Counted from the first letter of the stretch, positions 50,910 through 61,780 are shown. The stretch is DNA of 64,000 nucleotides from Thermodesulfobacteriota bacterium (GCA_030550555.1 JAUQPD010000045.1:48318-112317), one strand, 5' to 3'. A program made the numbers and translations. Notes: a model not told the origin generated them from the letters alone.

Positions 50910-51861
50910 CGTCGCGGAACTACGAGGGGTAAGCAAGATCTATAGTGTGAAGACTTTTTTATTAAAAAAGTTGAGTTTTTATGCTCTTGTTGATATAGAT
51001 TTTTTGCTTTGCAAAGGTGAAGTTTCTGTTCTTCTTGGAGAGAGTGGTTGTGGCAAAAGCACTCTTGCTCGCATCCTTCTTGACATAGAGAAACCAGATA
51101 AAGGAGAGGTCTTCTGGTTTGGTGAAGCTTTAGCTCAGATGTCCAAAGAGAGATATAAGAGGCTGAGACCAAAGGTGCAAGCAGTTTTTCAGGACAGTTT
51201 TGCCTCACTAAATCCTCGTTTTAGTGTTAAAGAGACTCTACTAGAGCCATATTTGATTAATTTTAAGGATATCTCTAAAAAGGAGGCCCTTGAAAAGGTA
51301 AGGCTAGAGTTGAGAAAAGTGGGCCTTAGTGATAGTTATCTTGAGCGGTATCCCCATCAGCTAAGTGGTGGTGAAAGACAGCGAGTTGCTCTTGCAAGGG
51401 CCCTGATTACGAATCCTCAACTTCTTGTGCTTGATGAACCAACATCAGCACTTGATATGACAATTCAAAGCCAGATTTTGGAACTCCTCAAACGTCTTCG
51501 AGAAGAAGAGGGCTTAACTTATCTTCTTATAACTCATTCCCTCTCAACAGCCCTGGAAATGGCTGATACTATAACTGTAATGTATCTTGGAAGAATAGTT
51601 GAGAGGTTCCCTCGTAAGCTGTTCAGAGTTGTCAACCATCACCCTTATACATGGCTTCTAATAAATTCCTATCCAGACCCTTTTAGCTCAAAACCTCCAG
51701 AGTTAGGGACTTTTAAAGGAGAACCACCAAGTCCACTAAATAGACCTTCAGGGTGTGAATTTTATCAGAGGTGCCCTGAAGCCCTCTCCCAGTGCGCAAA
51801 GGAGCTACCTCCCACAAAGATTTTTGAAAATCAATGGCTAGTTGTTTGTCACAGGAGATAA
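50896..51861 (+). CDS. Oligopeptide/dipeptide ABC transporter ATP-binding protein (DppF/OppF-like)
   Basis: GESGCGKSTLARILL, LSGGERQRVALARAL, LVLDEPTSALDM, CEFYQRCPEALSQC. Confidence 0.92.
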   Translation: MSVNSVAELRGVSKIYSVKTFLLKKLSFYALVDIDFLLCKGEVSVLLGESGCGKSTLARILLDIEKPDKGEVFWFGEALAQMSKERYKRLRPKVQAVFQDSFASLNPRFSVKETLLEPYLINFKDISKKEALEKVRLELRKVGLSDSYLERYPHQLSGGERQRVALARALITNPQLLVLDEPTSALDMTIQSQILELLKRLREEEGLTYLLITHSLSTALEMADTITVMYLGRIVERFPRKLFRVVNHHPYTWLLINSYPDPFSSKPPELGTFKGEPPSPLNRPSGCEFYQRCPEALSQCAKELPPTKIFENQWLVVCHRR

Positions 51862-52177
51862 CCATAACCCCTTAACATAACGTGGGAAATTTTTGAGGTA
51901 AAAATTGAAGAAAAAATTAAAAAAGTTGCTCAAAAATTAACTTCTTTACTCTGTTCCTCTTACTCATACTCTTATTCTGTCTATAAAATCTAAGCTACTC
52001 TTTACCTCTAAATCCTTCTGAAAACCTATTTTCTGATTTAATGTGAAATTTTAACTTCAAAACCGAATTAAAGATCATACCGTTTCAACCCACTGATTGA
52101 AATTGGCAGAGCCAACTTTTAGCGTTATAAATTACTCTAAAGTTTTCTTTACTCGTCGAGAGGGGGGACTATTTTTT

Positions 52178-53554
52178 ATGGCTACCAAGAAAGGCACCTG
52201 GGACTATTTAAAAGCTAGAATTAAGGAGGAAATTCCCCACTCAATCTATAAGGTTTGGTTTTCTTCTCTTGAGGGAGAGATTAAGGGAGATAAACTTACT
52301 CTTTGGGCTCCAAATGAATTTGCCAGATCTTGGATTAGGGAGAATTATAACGACCTTCTCAACAGAGTCACCAAAGAGGCAGGGCTAACTTCCTATGAAA
52401 TTGTGACTACTAATCAGCCCAAGGCAGAACAACTAGTTATTCCCTACAATCCTCTTGATCTATTTGGCAGGAGATTTTCACCTAAGTATACTTTGGATAA
52501 CTTTGTTGTAGGTAAATGTAATGAACTTGCTTTTAAAGTTTGCTATCGGCTTGTTGAGGAGAGGCCAAAAGGATACTTCATCTATCTTTGTGGAAACTAT
52601 GGGCTTGGAAAGACCCATCTTGCTCAGGCAGTAGGCAATGATCTCATAAGACAAGGTTTTGAGAGAGTTTATTACTTCACCGCACAGGACTTTCTCAATT
52701 ATCTTATAAAGTATTTGAAAGCAGGACAGATTGAAAGTTTTAAAAACAAGATCCGAGAACAATGTGATCTTTTTCTTCTTGACGGAGTCCATTTCTTTTC
52801 AGGAAAGGAGTTTACGCAGAGTGAATTAGCCTTTCTATTGGACTATCTCTTGGACCAGGGAAAGACAGTAGTCTTTACTTCGCTTAAACTTCCCCAGGAG
52901 TTAGAATCTCTTGATAGTTCTCTGCGATCCAGACTGAGCGCAGGACTAATTGTCAAACTAAATCAGCCTGATCTGGAGACAAGGAAGAAAATAATACGTT
53001 TCAAAGCTAAAAAAGAGGGGTACAGGCTACCTTATGAAGTTGTAGACTACCTAGCAAGACACCTTAGAGGAGATGTAAGACAGCTTGAGAGTTCTGTCCT
53101 TGGATTAATTGCCAGAGCAACCCTCCTCAAGGAGCCTATTACTCTTCAACTAGCAAAGGAACTTGTTGCTGAGATCGCCCTTCAGAGAACCGATAATTCA
53201 GATGTAGACATTATCCTTGATAATCTCTCTCGTTTCTTTGGAATCTCAAGAGAAGAAATCTTCTCATCCTCCAGAAAAAGAAACATATCTCTTGCAAGAA
53301 AAGCTCTAATCTATCTATTGAGAAAATATGCAGGAAAGAATCTTAAGGAAATAGCCCAGGTATTAAAAAAGGAGCATTCTACGATAATTCATCATCTAAA
53401 GAGTTTTGAGCGAAAATTAGCTGAAGATAGAACATTTCGATTCAAATTTGATCATCTTGTCAAGGAGATCTCACTCGAGTTCCCATTAGAGCAGAGGGAA
53501 CAGGTTGGGCAGTTTGAAAACCAGCAGGGTTCTCTTTTAGGGCATGCAACTTAG
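52178..53554 (+). CDS. dnaA: DnaA-family replication initiator (divergent)
   Basis: Domain I TWDYLKARIKEEIPHSIYKVWFSSL; Walker A CGNYGLGKTHLAQAVG; SLRSRLSAGLIVKL; domain IV LARKALIYLLRKYAGKNLKEIAQVLKKEHSTIIHHLK. Start moved to ATG 52178. Confidence 0.88.
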   Translation: MATKKGTWDYLKARIKEEIPHSIYKVWFSSLEGEIKGDKLTLWAPNEFARSWIRENYNDLLNRVTKEAGLTSYEIVTTNQPKAEQLVIPYNPLDLFGRRFSPKYTLDNFVVGKCNELAFKVCYRLVEERPKGYFIYLCGNYGLGKTHLAQAVGNDLIRQGFERVYYFTAQDFLNYLIKYLKAGQIESFKNKIREQCDLFLLDGVHFFSGKEFTQSELAFLLDYLLDQGKTVVFTSLKLPQELESLDSSLRSRLSAGLIVKLNQPDLETRKKIIRFKAKKEGYRLPYEVVDYLARHLRGDVRQLESSVLGLIARATLLKEPITLQLAKELVAEIALQRTDNSDVDIILDNLSRFFGISREEIFSSSRKRNISLARKALIYLLRKYAGKNLKEIAQVLKKEHSTIIHHLKSFERKLAEDRTFRFKFDHLVKEISLEFPLEQREQVGQFENQQGSLLGHAT

Positions 53555-54908
53555 TGAAACCGCTCTGAAAGAACTGGAAAAACTTCTCGGTGATAGACTA
53601 CTTATTGGAGATGATGTTGTATCCTATGCCTATGATGCCTCTTCTGTTTTTGCTCTTCCCCAGGCTGTAGCTTTACCAGAGACTAAAGAAGAAGTCATCG
53701 AAATTCTCAAACTTGCAGATTTCTATGAGTTTGCAGTTACTCCAAGAGGTGCCGGAACATCAACAACTGGAGGTCCTGTTGCTCTAACAGGAGGGCTTGT
53801 GGTCTCCTTTGCAAGAATGAATAGAATTCTTGAGCTAAACCTCGAGGAAAGAGTAGTTTTAGTTGAACCTGGTGTTCTCAACGGAGACTTAAAGAATTAT
53901 TTGAAGAAATTTGGTCTTTTCTATCCTCCTGATCCCGCAAGTTATGCTTTTTCGACAATTGGTGGAAATGTGGCAACCGGGGCAGGAGGCCCAAGAGGCC
54001 TCAAGTATGGAACTACTAAGGACTATGTTCTCTCACTTCTTGTTGGACTTCCTGGCGGTCATACACTCAGAACAGGTCCTGCCACTTTAAAGGCAGTTGT
54101 TCCCTACAATCTCACGCAATTGTTTGTAGGCTCTGAAGGAACTTTAGGACTTTTTTTGGAAATCCATCTCAAGGTCATACCTTTTCCTGAAAGTAGGGCC
54201 CTTTTTCTCATTCAGTTTACAAGGGAAGAAAACGCTTTGCTATTTATAAATGAAGTTATACAGAGAGGGCTTACTCCTGCAACCGCTGAGTTCATAGATA
54301 GGACAACACTTTCAGCCCTAAAGTCTAAATTTGAAGAACTTATAGGATCTCACGAGGCCCTACTTTTAATGGAGTTTGATGGTTCCTATGAGGAAGTAGA
54401 GAAAGATATCGATAAAGTTTCTTTAATTTTAAGAGCCTATGAATATTCATTTCTCATCTCCAAGGAAGAAGAGGAGATGGAAAGACTTTGGGAGATTAGA
54501 AGAAACGTGTCCCCTTCTCTGAAAACCTTTGCTCCCAAGAAGGTATCTGATGATATAGTAGTTCCAAGGAGGATGATGATAGAATTCTTGCGCTTTATCA
54601 GAGGACTTGAAGAAGAGAGTAGGATCAGGATTTCTGCCTATGGCCATGCAGGAGATGGAAATTTTCATGTAAATCTTCTCTTTGAAGAGGGATGGGAAGA
54701 GGAGGCAAAGAGGGTAAGAGAAAAGATATTGAAGAAAGTCATTGAGATAATGGGCACTATTTCAGGAGAGCACGGTGTAGGCTATACAAAAAGGTCCTAT
54801 GTAGTCTGGGAGCTCGATCCAATTCAATTGGATATTATGGCAAAAATAAAGGCTATTTTTGATCCCAAGGGAATTCTCAATCCCCTAAAGAAAATACCAG
54901 AGACTTAG
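53544..54908 (+). CDS. FAD-binding oxidase, GlcD/LldD2-like
   Basis: TPRGAGTSTTGGPVALTGGLVVS, GGNVATGAGGPRGLKYG, GHAGDGNFHVN, SGEHGVGYTKR. Confidence 0.92.
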   Translation: MQLSETALKELEKLLGDRLLIGDDVVSYAYDASSVFALPQAVALPETKEEVIEILKLADFYEFAVTPRGAGTSTTGGPVALTGGLVVSFARMNRILELNLEERVVLVEPGVLNGDLKNYLKKFGLFYPPDPASYAFSTIGGNVATGAGGPRGLKYGTTKDYVLSLLVGLPGGHTLRTGPATLKAVVPYNLTQLFVGSEGTLGLFLEIHLKVIPFPESRALFLIQFTREENALLFINEVIQRGLTPATAEFIDRTTLSALKSKFEELIGSHEALLLMEFDGSYEEVEKDIDKVSLILRAYEYSFLISKEEEEMERLWEIRRNVSPSLKTFAPKKVSDDIVVPRRMMIEFLRFIRGLEEESRIRISAYGHAGDGNFHVNLLFEEGWEEEAKRVREKILKKVIEIMGTISGEHGVGYTKRSYVVWELDPIQLDIMAKIKAIFDPKGILNPLKKIPET

Positions 54909-55456
54909 AGTGTTGGGGGAAGCCTTCGCTGGGAGGTTGGAAATTTAAGGATTTCCATAACTTCCTGCAAAGTCTTCTCTGAAACTTTTATCTGTTGAAA
55001 TACACGAAGACCTGCCTCTTTTATTGCCTCTCGCCAAAAGCTATCCCGTTCAAAGTCTCTACTCTCATAATCATATTCGTAATAAATCTCTTTTATACCT
55101 GCACTAGCAATAAGTTTGAGACAGACATAACAAGGGGCAAGGGTGCAATAAAGGCTTGCGCCTTCAAGAGAGATACCAAATCGTGCAGCCTGGGCTATTG
55201 CATTTGCTTCTGCATGACTTGCTCTACAATAGTTGTATTTGTCTATATCTGGGATGCCCTTTTCCCTCCTAAAGCAGTAGTTGGGCCCTTTATCAGTACA
55301 ATGCCAGGCACCAGGCATAGGTCCATTATAACCAGTTGCTAGGATTCGCTTGTCTTTCACAATAACCGCACCAGTTGGCCTTGAGTTACATCCAGAGCGA
55401 ATAGCCACAAGTTTAGCTATGAGCATAAAATATTCATGCCACTCAGGTCTAGGCAT
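54905..55456 (-). CDS. dCMP/cytidine deaminase family protein (ComEB-like)
   Basis: ASHAEANAIAQAARFG, LYCTLAPCYVCLKLIASAGIKEIYY. Confidence 0.92.
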   Translation of the reverse strand: MPRPEWHEYFMLIAKLVAIRSGCNSRPTGAVIVKDKRILATGYNGPMPGAWHCTDKGPNYCFRREKGIPDIDKYNYCRASHAEANAIAQAARFGISLEGASLYCTLAPCYVCLKLIASAGIKEIYYEYDYESRDFERDSFWREAIKEAGLRVFQQIKVSEKTLQEVMEILKFPTSQRRLPPTL

Positions 55457-55461
55457 CTCTC

Positions 55462-56700
55462 TTATCTCCTATAAAAGGGAAATCTCTCACAGAGATCGCG
55501 GACCCTGTTTCTGATCTCCCTTCGAAGTTTCTCATTTTCAGGATCACTAAGCACATCACACATGTAGTGAGCTACCTCTTCAACTTCCCTCTCTTTCAGT
55601 CCCCTGGTGGTTATAGCTGGGGTTCCTATTCTGATACCGCTTGTTATCTTTGGAGGGAGTGGATCAAAGGGAATAGCGTTCTTATTCACAGTGATTCCAG
55701 CTTCATCAAGTAGTTTTTCTGCTTGAGCTCCGGTGAGCCCCTTAGAGGAGACATCTATAAGGACTAGGTGATTGTCGGTCCCTCCGGAGACAACTCGAAA
55801 GCCTCTATCCATGAAGACTCTTGCAAGAGTCCGTGCATTATTGACGACTTGCTGTTGATAGGTCTTAAACTCGGGCTTAAGTGCCTCAAGAAAACAGACC
55901 GCCTTAGCTGCGATTATGTTCATATGAGGGCCTCCCTGGATCCCAGGAAAGACCATTTTGTCTATTAGTCTTGCATATCTTTCCTTGCAGAGGATAAATC
56001 CACCTCTTGGACCACGAAGAGTTTTATGAGTCGTTGAGGTAACAAAATCCGCATAGGGAACTGGTGAAGGATGGATTCCCGCAGCCACAAGGCCTGCAAT
56101 ATGGGCCATATCAACAAGTAAATAGGCCTTTACTTCTTGAGCTATGTGATAAAAGGCTTCAAAGTCAATACTTCTTGGATATGCACTTGCCCCAGCAATT
56201 ATGAGCTTTGGTCTTTCATTGAGGGCTATCCTGCGGATTTCTTCATAGTCAAGGGTCTCAGTTTCACGAGAAACCCCGTAGTGAACTACTTTATAAAAAC
56301 GTCCCGAAAAGTTAACAGGTGATCCATGGGAAAGATGGCCACCATGGGCAAGATTCATAGAGAGAATGGTATCTCCAGGATTGAGAACCGCAAAAAATAC
56401 CGCCATATTTGCCTGGGTTCCAGAATGGGGTTGCACATTGGCATGATCTGCACCAAACAAAAGCTTCAGACGCTCAATAGCTATTCTCTCTACTTCATCA
56501 ACATAAGCACAGCCTCCATAATAACGGGCATAAGGGTATCCCTCTGCATACTTATTCATGAGAGGAGACCCCTCTGCGGACATTACCGCAGGAGAGGCCA
56601 AATTTTCAGAGGCAATCATCTCTAATTGATACTCCTGTCTATCTATTTCCTTTTCAATGAGATTTGCTATTTCAGGATCGACCTCATGTAAAATAGACAT
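55462..56700 (-). CDS. glyA: Serine hydroxymethyltransferase
   Basis: [50 protein letters not shown]. Confidence 0.98.
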   Translation of the reverse strand: MSILHEVDPEIANLIEKEIDRQEYQLEMIASENLASPAVMSAEGSPLMNKYAEGYPYARYYGGCAYVDEVERIAIERLKLLFGADHANVQPHSGTQANMAVFFAVLNPGDTILSMNLAHGGHLSHGSPVNFSGRFYKVVHYGVSRETETLDYEEIRRIALNERPKLIIAGASAYPRSIDFEAFYHIAQEVKAYLLVDMAHIAGLVAAGIHPSPVPYADFVTSTTHKTLRGPRGGFILCKERYARLIDKMVFPGIQGGPHMNIIAAKAVCFLEALKPEFKTYQQQVVNNARTLARVFMDRGFRVVSGGTDNHLVLIDVSSKGLTGAQAEKLLDEAGITVNKNAIPFDPLPPKITSGIRIGTPAITTRGLKEREVEEVAHYMCDVLSDPENEKLRREIRNRVRDLCERFPFYRR

Positions 56701-56701
56701 C

Positions 56702-58081
56702 TTAACCCCCTAATCCATACTTTTCTAGTTTGTATCTGAGCATTCGCTCGGTGATTCCGAGAAGTTCTGCAGCCCTTACCTTTACACCTTTGGCCTTTTC
56801 CATAGCCTCCTTAATTCTATGCTTTTCTAAGAGTTCTACTGCCTCCTCAAGGGGAAGTCTAAGGAGACTCTCAACAAAACTCTCTTTTCGTAGGCTCTCT
56901 TCACCAAGCCCTAAGTCTTCCTTTGTAAGAACTTCACCTTCAGCAAGAATTATACTTCTTTCAATGCGGTTTTCCAGCTCTCTGACGTTTCCTGGAAAGG
57001 TATGCTTTAGAAGGGCCTGCAGGGCCTCCTGAGAAAGCCCTTTTACCTCTTTTCCATATTTTTGACTAAATTTGGTAATAAAATGTTGAGCAAGTGGTAG
57101 AATATCTTCTTTTCTCTCTCTAAGTGGAGGAATGTGGATAGGAATAACATTTAATCGCCAAAACAAGTCCTCTCTAAAGGTTCCCTCTTCAATCATTCTT
57201 GAAAGGTCTCTATTTGTTGCTGCAATTAGGCGGAAATTGATTCTTAATTCCTTAAGACTACCAAGCCTTCTAAAGGTATTATCCTGAAGGACTCTTAGGA
57301 GTTTAGACTGAAGACTTAAGGGCATCTCGCCAATTTCATCTAAAAAGAGAGTTCCTCCCTCTGCGAGCTCAAAAAGACCGGGTTTTGAATGGGTTGCTCC
57401 TGTAAAAGCCCCTTTCTCATAACCAAAGAGCTCCGCTTCAAGGAGAGTTTCAGGGATAGCAGCGCAGTTAATCTTAATGAAGGGGCCTTCGCTTCTTGGG
57501 CTCAACTCATGAATCAGCTTTGCAATCACTTCCTTTCCTGTGCCAGACTCACCTGTTATTAGGACAGGAGCATGAGTCTCAGCAACCTTGTTGATTAGTG
57601 CAAGGACCCGCTTCATAGCAGGACTCTCAGCAACAATCCCCTTGAGATCAGCAAAATCTGCCTTTGCCAAGTATCTAAGCCTTTCCTTAAGTAGAAAAAC
57701 TTCCCTTGTGAGTTTGAATTCTCTTAGGGCCCTTTCAACAAGAAGCAAAAGCTCCTCGAGATTAATTGGTTTTGCCAAGTAGTGATATGCTCCTTTCTTC
57801 ATGGAGATTACCGCGTGTTCAATACTGGCAAAGGCGGTGATCATTATCACAGGAATGTGAGGATAATTCTGCTTTATAAACTCAAGAAGCTCTAAGCCAT
57901 CACCATCTGGAAGCTTCCAGTCAAGCAGGACAAGGTTTATGTCCTTTTCTTGAAGGAGTTTCTTGGCTGTTTCTATACTCTCTGCAAGAAAGAGCTGATA
58001 GCCCTTTTTTACGAGAAAATCCTGCAAAAGCTCTCTTTGAAGCCTTTCGTCTTCTACAATAAGAAGATTTTCTTTTTTCAT
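56702..58081 (-). CDS. Sigma-54-dependent response regulator (NtrC family)
   Basis: Receiver [10 protein letters not shown]...[14 protein letters not shown]+ [21 protein letters not shown]; Fis-type [24 protein letters not shown]. Confidence 0.95.
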   Translation of the reverse strand: MKKENLLIVEDERLQRELLQDFLVKKGYQLFLAESIETAKKLLQEKDINLVLLDWKLPDGDGLELLEFIKQNYPHIPVIMITAFASIEHAVISMKKGAYHYLAKPINLEELLLLVERALREFKLTREVFLLKERLRYLAKADFADLKGIVAESPAMKRVLALINKVAETHAPVLITGESGTGKEVIAKLIHELSPRSEGPFIKINCAAIPETLLEAELFGYEKGAFTGATHSKPGLFELAEGGTLFLDEIGEMPLSLQSKLLRVLQDNTFRRLGSLKELRINFRLIAATNRDLSRMIEEGTFREDLFWRLNVIPIHIPPLRERKEDILPLAQHFITKFSQKYGKEVKGLSQEALQALLKHTFPGNVRELENRIERSIILAEGEVLTKEDLGLGEESLRKESFVESLLRLPLEEAVELLEKHRIKEAMEKAKGVKVRAAELLGITERMLRYKLEKYGLGG

Positions 58082-59358
58082 AGTTCTTTCCAACTTAAGC
58101 GAAAGATTTTACCATCTTCTCCCATGTTTTCCACAGTAATTTCTCCGTGATGAGCTTCCATAATTTTTCTGACAAGATAAAGACCAAGCCCAAAGCCTTC
58201 TCTCTTAGTGGTAAAAAAGGGCTCAAAAATTTCCTTTTCTATTTCTCGAGGAATTGGAGGTCCACTATCGAAGACTTCAATGATATACAAGTCTCGTTCT
58301 TTAAGAATAGCAAGTTTAATTAGGCCTCCAGAGGGTATTGCCTGATAGGCATTTTTGAGGAGATTTTCCAAAGCCTTCTTTAACCAAAAGGGATCTCCCC
58401 AGAGCTCTTCAACACGCAGATCTATCTCAAGAGAAAAGGGCTTTTTAGTCTGAAGGGTAGCAGAAAGAAGTTGAATCTCGTAGAGGAGCTGATCTACCAT
58501 GAAATAAACAGGTCGTAATTCAATACTTTTGTGAAAGAGGAGTACATCCTGAGTCCAATCAAGTATTCTGCGCAATTCCTCTTTAAATCTTTCTTGATAG
58601 GCCTTAGCACTACCCTGGTACCCCTCCTGCGTTTGCATAAGCAAGAAAAGATTGTTTAGACTATTCCTTAGCTCATGTGCTATAGTTCCTGCAGTCCTTC
58701 CTAAAAGAGCGAGTTCTCTTTCTGCCTGAAGACGCCTTTCTATTTCTTTTTGTCTTTCTTCACTTTTATAAGTATAATGATACAAATATAAAATGAAAAC
58801 TATTGCAACTAAGTAGAAAAACAATTGAAAAAATAAATATTTAATGTATGTATTACGATACCCAGAAATATCCAATTCAAGATGAATACAATATTCACGA
58901 CCTTCTATTTTTGAGAGCTTTTGGGCTGATAGCTGATCACTTGAAATCTTTATTTCATTTTTGCAAATCTTTGGTGGATTTTGAGGCTCATCTAAATTCC
59001 AGGTCAAGAAAGGTTCTCTCTGGTAGTATATAGCTAAACTAATTAACTTTTCCCTTCTCATAGTCTCTTGAAGAAGATCTATGAGGTCATACAACCATCC
59101 CTTACTCTCAGGAAGTTCTGCAAATTCAGGTAGAAACGGTATTTTGTAATAATTTTCCAAAAACTTCACATAGTCAAATAATCTTGTTTCAATTAGATTT
59201 AAGCTGTTTATAGCTTTAGTTTCAATAGTACTATTTAAGTACAGTTTAAAGTAGATAATCTGTGAAAGAACAAAAAAGGTTATAATAACTATGAATATTA
59301 ATGTGATACGTTTTATTGGACTTTTAAATTGAAATATTTTTCTGTCAATCTTTAGCAT
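58078..59358 (-). CDS. Sensor histidine kinase with periplasmic sensor loop
   Basis: Two TM segments, HELRNSLNNLFLLMQT (H box), NLLKNAYQAIPSGG (N box), FGLGLYLVRKIMEAHHGEI (G box). Confidence 0.93.
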   Translation of the reverse strand: MLKIDRKIFQFKSPIKRITLIFIVIITFFVLSQIIYFKLYLNSTIETKAINSLNLIETRLFDYVKFLENYYKIPFLPEFAELPESKGWLYDLIDLLQETMRREKLISLAIYYQREPFLTWNLDEPQNPPKICKNEIKISSDQLSAQKLSKIEGREYCIHLELDISGYRNTYIKYLFFQLFFYLVAIVFILYLYHYTYKSEERQKEIERRLQAERELALLGRTAGTIAHELRNSLNNLFLLMQTQEGYQGSAKAYQERFKEELRRILDWTQDVLLFHKSIELRPVYFMVDQLLYEIQLLSATLQTKKPFSLEIDLRVEELWGDPFWLKKALENLLKNAYQAIPSGGLIKLAILKERDLYIIEVFDSGPPIPREIEKEIFEPFFTTKREGFGLGLYLVRKIMEAHHGEITVENMGEDGKIFRLSWKEL

Positions 59359-60637
59359 TTATCTTCTTAAATTTGTTCCAAAGATTAAGATAGCGTTCAA
59401 AGAGATCAGCCTCTTTACCGTGGAGAGTAGGGAAGTAAAATCTCTTCTTCTCAAGGCCTTCTGGGAGATATTTCTCTTCTACAAAACCACCCTCATAATT
59501 GTGTGGGTATTTGTAATCTTTTCCGTAGCCAAGGCGTGCCATGAGGGAGGTCACAGGATTTCTCAGATGAAGAGGAACGGGTTTGTAGCCTGTTTTTTCC
59601 ACTTCTTCTTTTGCCTCTTTAAGAGCCCTGTAGGCAGAGTTGCTTTTTGGAGCAAGGGCAACATAAATTGTTGCCATAGCTAGAGCCAATTCACCTTCTG
59701 GAGATCCCAAGACTTCAAAGGCTTGATAGGCTGATAATGCAACTAAGAGGGCTTGGGGATCTGCAAGGCCTACATCCTCAACTGCGCAAATAAGAAGGCG
59801 CCTCGCAATATAGAGAGGATCTTCACCTGCCTCTAACATCCTTGCCAACCAATAAATGCTGGCATCTGGATCACTTCCGCGAAGGCTTTTGTGATAGGCT
59901 GAAATTAAATTATAGTGTTCTTCACCAGACTTGTCGTAAAGGAGAGGTTTCCTAATGAGACTTTCAGAGAGATCCTCTGAAGTAACATGGGTCCTTCCCA
60001 TAGATAGGACACTTTCAATTAGGATCTCAAGAGTATTTAGAGCAATGCGGGCGTCGCCTTGAGCAGATCTACTGATACTTCTTAAAACTTCCTCATCAAC
60101 AGATACCTTGGCATAGCCCAAACCTCTCTCAGGATCAATAAGAGCTTTTTTCAAAAGGCTTACAAGTTCCTCGTCGCTGAGGGGATAAAGTTTTACTATT
60201 TTTACCCGTGAAAGTAGTGGTGGTATTATTTCGAAGGAGGGATTTTCTGTTGTTGCACCAAAAAGATAGATATCGCCTTTTTCTAAGTAGGGGAGAAGAA
60301 ATGACTGTTGTGCCTTGTTAAAACGATGAATTTCATCTATGAAAAGAATAGTTGATTTGCCAAGTTTTTTCAATTTTTCAGCCTCTTTTAGGACCTCTTT
60401 GAGTTCTTTTAGAGAGGTATCAACAGCACTGAGGGAGATAAAATGGGTTTTAAATTCCTTAGCAAGTAGTAGAGCAAGGGTGGTTTTGCCACATCCAGGG
60501 GGGCCCCAAAAGATTAGCGAGGTAGGCTTTCCTCTCTGGAGTAAGAGAGTTAGAAGCCCCCTTTCTTCAAAGAGATGTCGTTGACCAACAAAATCTTTTA
60601 GGCTTCTAGGTCTTAATCTCTCGGAGAGACTCGACAT
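59345..60637 (-). CDS. rarA: Replication-associated recombination protein RarA/MgsA
   Basis: LAERLRPRSL-like RLRPRSLKDFVGQRHL, WGPPGCGKTTLA, FIDEIHRFNKAQQ, YKYPHNYEGGFV. Confidence 0.95.
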   Translation of the reverse strand: MSSLSERLRPRSLKDFVGQRHLFEERGLLTLLLQRGKPTSLIFWGPPGCGKTTLALLLAKEFKTHFISLSAVDTSLKELKEVLKEAEKLKKLGKSTILFIDEIHRFNKAQQSFLLPYLEKGDIYLFGATTENPSFEIIPPLLSRVKIVKLYPLSDEELVSLLKKALIDPERGLGYAKVSVDEEVLRSISRSAQGDARIALNTLEILIESVLSMGRTHVTSEDLSESLIRKPLLYDKSGEEHYNLISAYHKSLRGSDPDASIYWLARMLEAGEDPLYIARRLLICAVEDVGLADPQALLVALSAYQAFEVLGSPEGELALAMATIYVALAPKSNSAYRALKEAKEEVEKTGYKPVPLHLRNPVTSLMARLGYGKDYKYPHNYEGGFVEEKYLPEGLEKKRFYFPTLHGKEADLFERYLNLWNKFKKINAKD

Positions 60638-60743
60638 GTCAATTGGACTTAGTATAGATAAAAAAAATACCTCTTAGAAAAATTTCAAGATGGGTTCCAC
60701 AAGGGGTCTTTAAATTTAGATTTATTTTAGTGAGCTATCCCTC

Positions 60744-60773
60744 TTGACAGATTATAAAAAAGTTGTATATAAA
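60744..60773 (+). promoter_or_regulatory. Putative sigma-70 promoter of the str operon
   Basis: TTGACA (60744-60749) followed by TATATAAA (60766-60773). Confidence 0.6.
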
Positions 60774-60810
60774 GGGCTTGTCAATTTTAGAGTAAGGAGA
60801 GGTAAGAGGG

Positions 60811-61191
60811 ATGCCTACAATTAATCAGTTAGTTCGATATGGACGCAAGAAAAAGGTAAGGAAATCAAAAGCACCAGCGCTACAGGGAAATCCTCAAAAG
60901 CGTGGTGTCTGTGTAAGGGTTTATACAGTTACTCCGAAGAAGCCAAATTCTGCCTTGAGAAAGGTTGCAAGGGTGCGACTTACAAATGGAATTGAGGTGA
61001 CTGCTTATATCCCAGGAATTGGACATAATCTTCAGGAGCACTCAGTGGTCCTTGTGAGAGGGGGAAGAGTTAGAGACTTACCTGGAGTGAGATACAAGAT
61101 AATTAGGGGAGCCCTTGATGCTGCAGGTGTGCAGAACAGGAGAAAGTCTCGTTCTAAATATGGAACTCCGAAGCCTAAAACTACAAAGTAA
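60811..61191 (+). CDS. rpsL: 30S ribosomal protein S12
   Basis: [55 protein letters not shown]. Confidence 0.99.
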   Translation: MPTINQLVRYGRKKKVRKSKAPALQGNPQKRGVCVRVYTVTPKKPNSALRKVARVRLTNGIEVTAYIPGIGHNLQEHSVVLVRGGRVRDLPGVRYKIIRGALDAAGVQNRRKSRSKYGTPKPKTTK

Positions 61192-61207
61192 GTGAGGGTA
61201 GAGAGCG

Positions 61208-61681
61208 ATGCCACGAAGAGGACCGGTTCCTAAGAGAGAAATTCCTCCTGATCCGAAGTTTGGTAGTGTGCTTGTTGCGAAGTTTATTAATAATTTGATG
61301 AAAGATGGAAAGAAGAATACAGCAAGAAAGATCTTCTATTCCGCTCTAGAGTTACTACGTGAGAAGTCTGGTGGAGAGGATCCACTTAAGATATTTGAGA
61401 CTGCAATAGAGAAGGTTAAGCCCTGGCTTGAGACGCGTTCAAGGAGGATTGGAGGTGCGAATTATCAAGTGCCAGTTGAGGTTAGGCCTGAGAGGCAGGT
61501 TTCTCTTGCAATAAAGTGGATTATAAATGCAGCGCGGGCTCGTGGTGAAAAGACGATGGTTGAGAGACTTGCTAATGAGTTGTGGGATGCCTACAATGAG
61601 CGGGGTGCAGCCATAAAGAAGAAAGAAGACACTCACCGCATGGCTGAATCAAATAGGGTTTTTGCCCATTTTCGCTGGTAA
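61208..61681 (+). CDS. rpsG: 30S ribosomal protein S7
   Basis: [36 protein letters not shown]. Confidence 0.99.
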   Translation: MPRRGPVPKREIPPDPKFGSVLVAKFINNLMKDGKKNTARKIFYSALELLREKSGGEDPLKIFETAIEKVKPWLETRSRRIGGANYQVPVEVRPERQVSLAIKWIINAARARGEKTMVERLANELWDAYNERGAAIKKKEDTHRMAESNRVFAHFRW

Positions 61682-61703
61682 ATAATTTTCTAATATAAAT
61701 TAT

Positions 61704-61735
61704 AGATCCTTTCTACCTTCCGGGGGAAGGGATCT
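61704..61735 (+). other. Hairpin in the rpsG-fusA intergenic region
   Basis: AGATC-(ctttcta)-CCTTCC-GGG-GGAAGG-GATCT, followed by a T-rich tract TTTGGTTTTACCTTTTTT. Confidence 0.5.
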
Positions 61736-61780
61736 TTGGTTTTACCTTTTTTAGAATATATTAAGTAAAAGGGTGAGGTT

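Noticed and set aside
52080-52105. CRISPR-repeat-like GTTTCAACCCACTGATTGAAAT upstream of dnaA
   Set aside because: Single copy only; no second repeat or spacer nearby, so no array.
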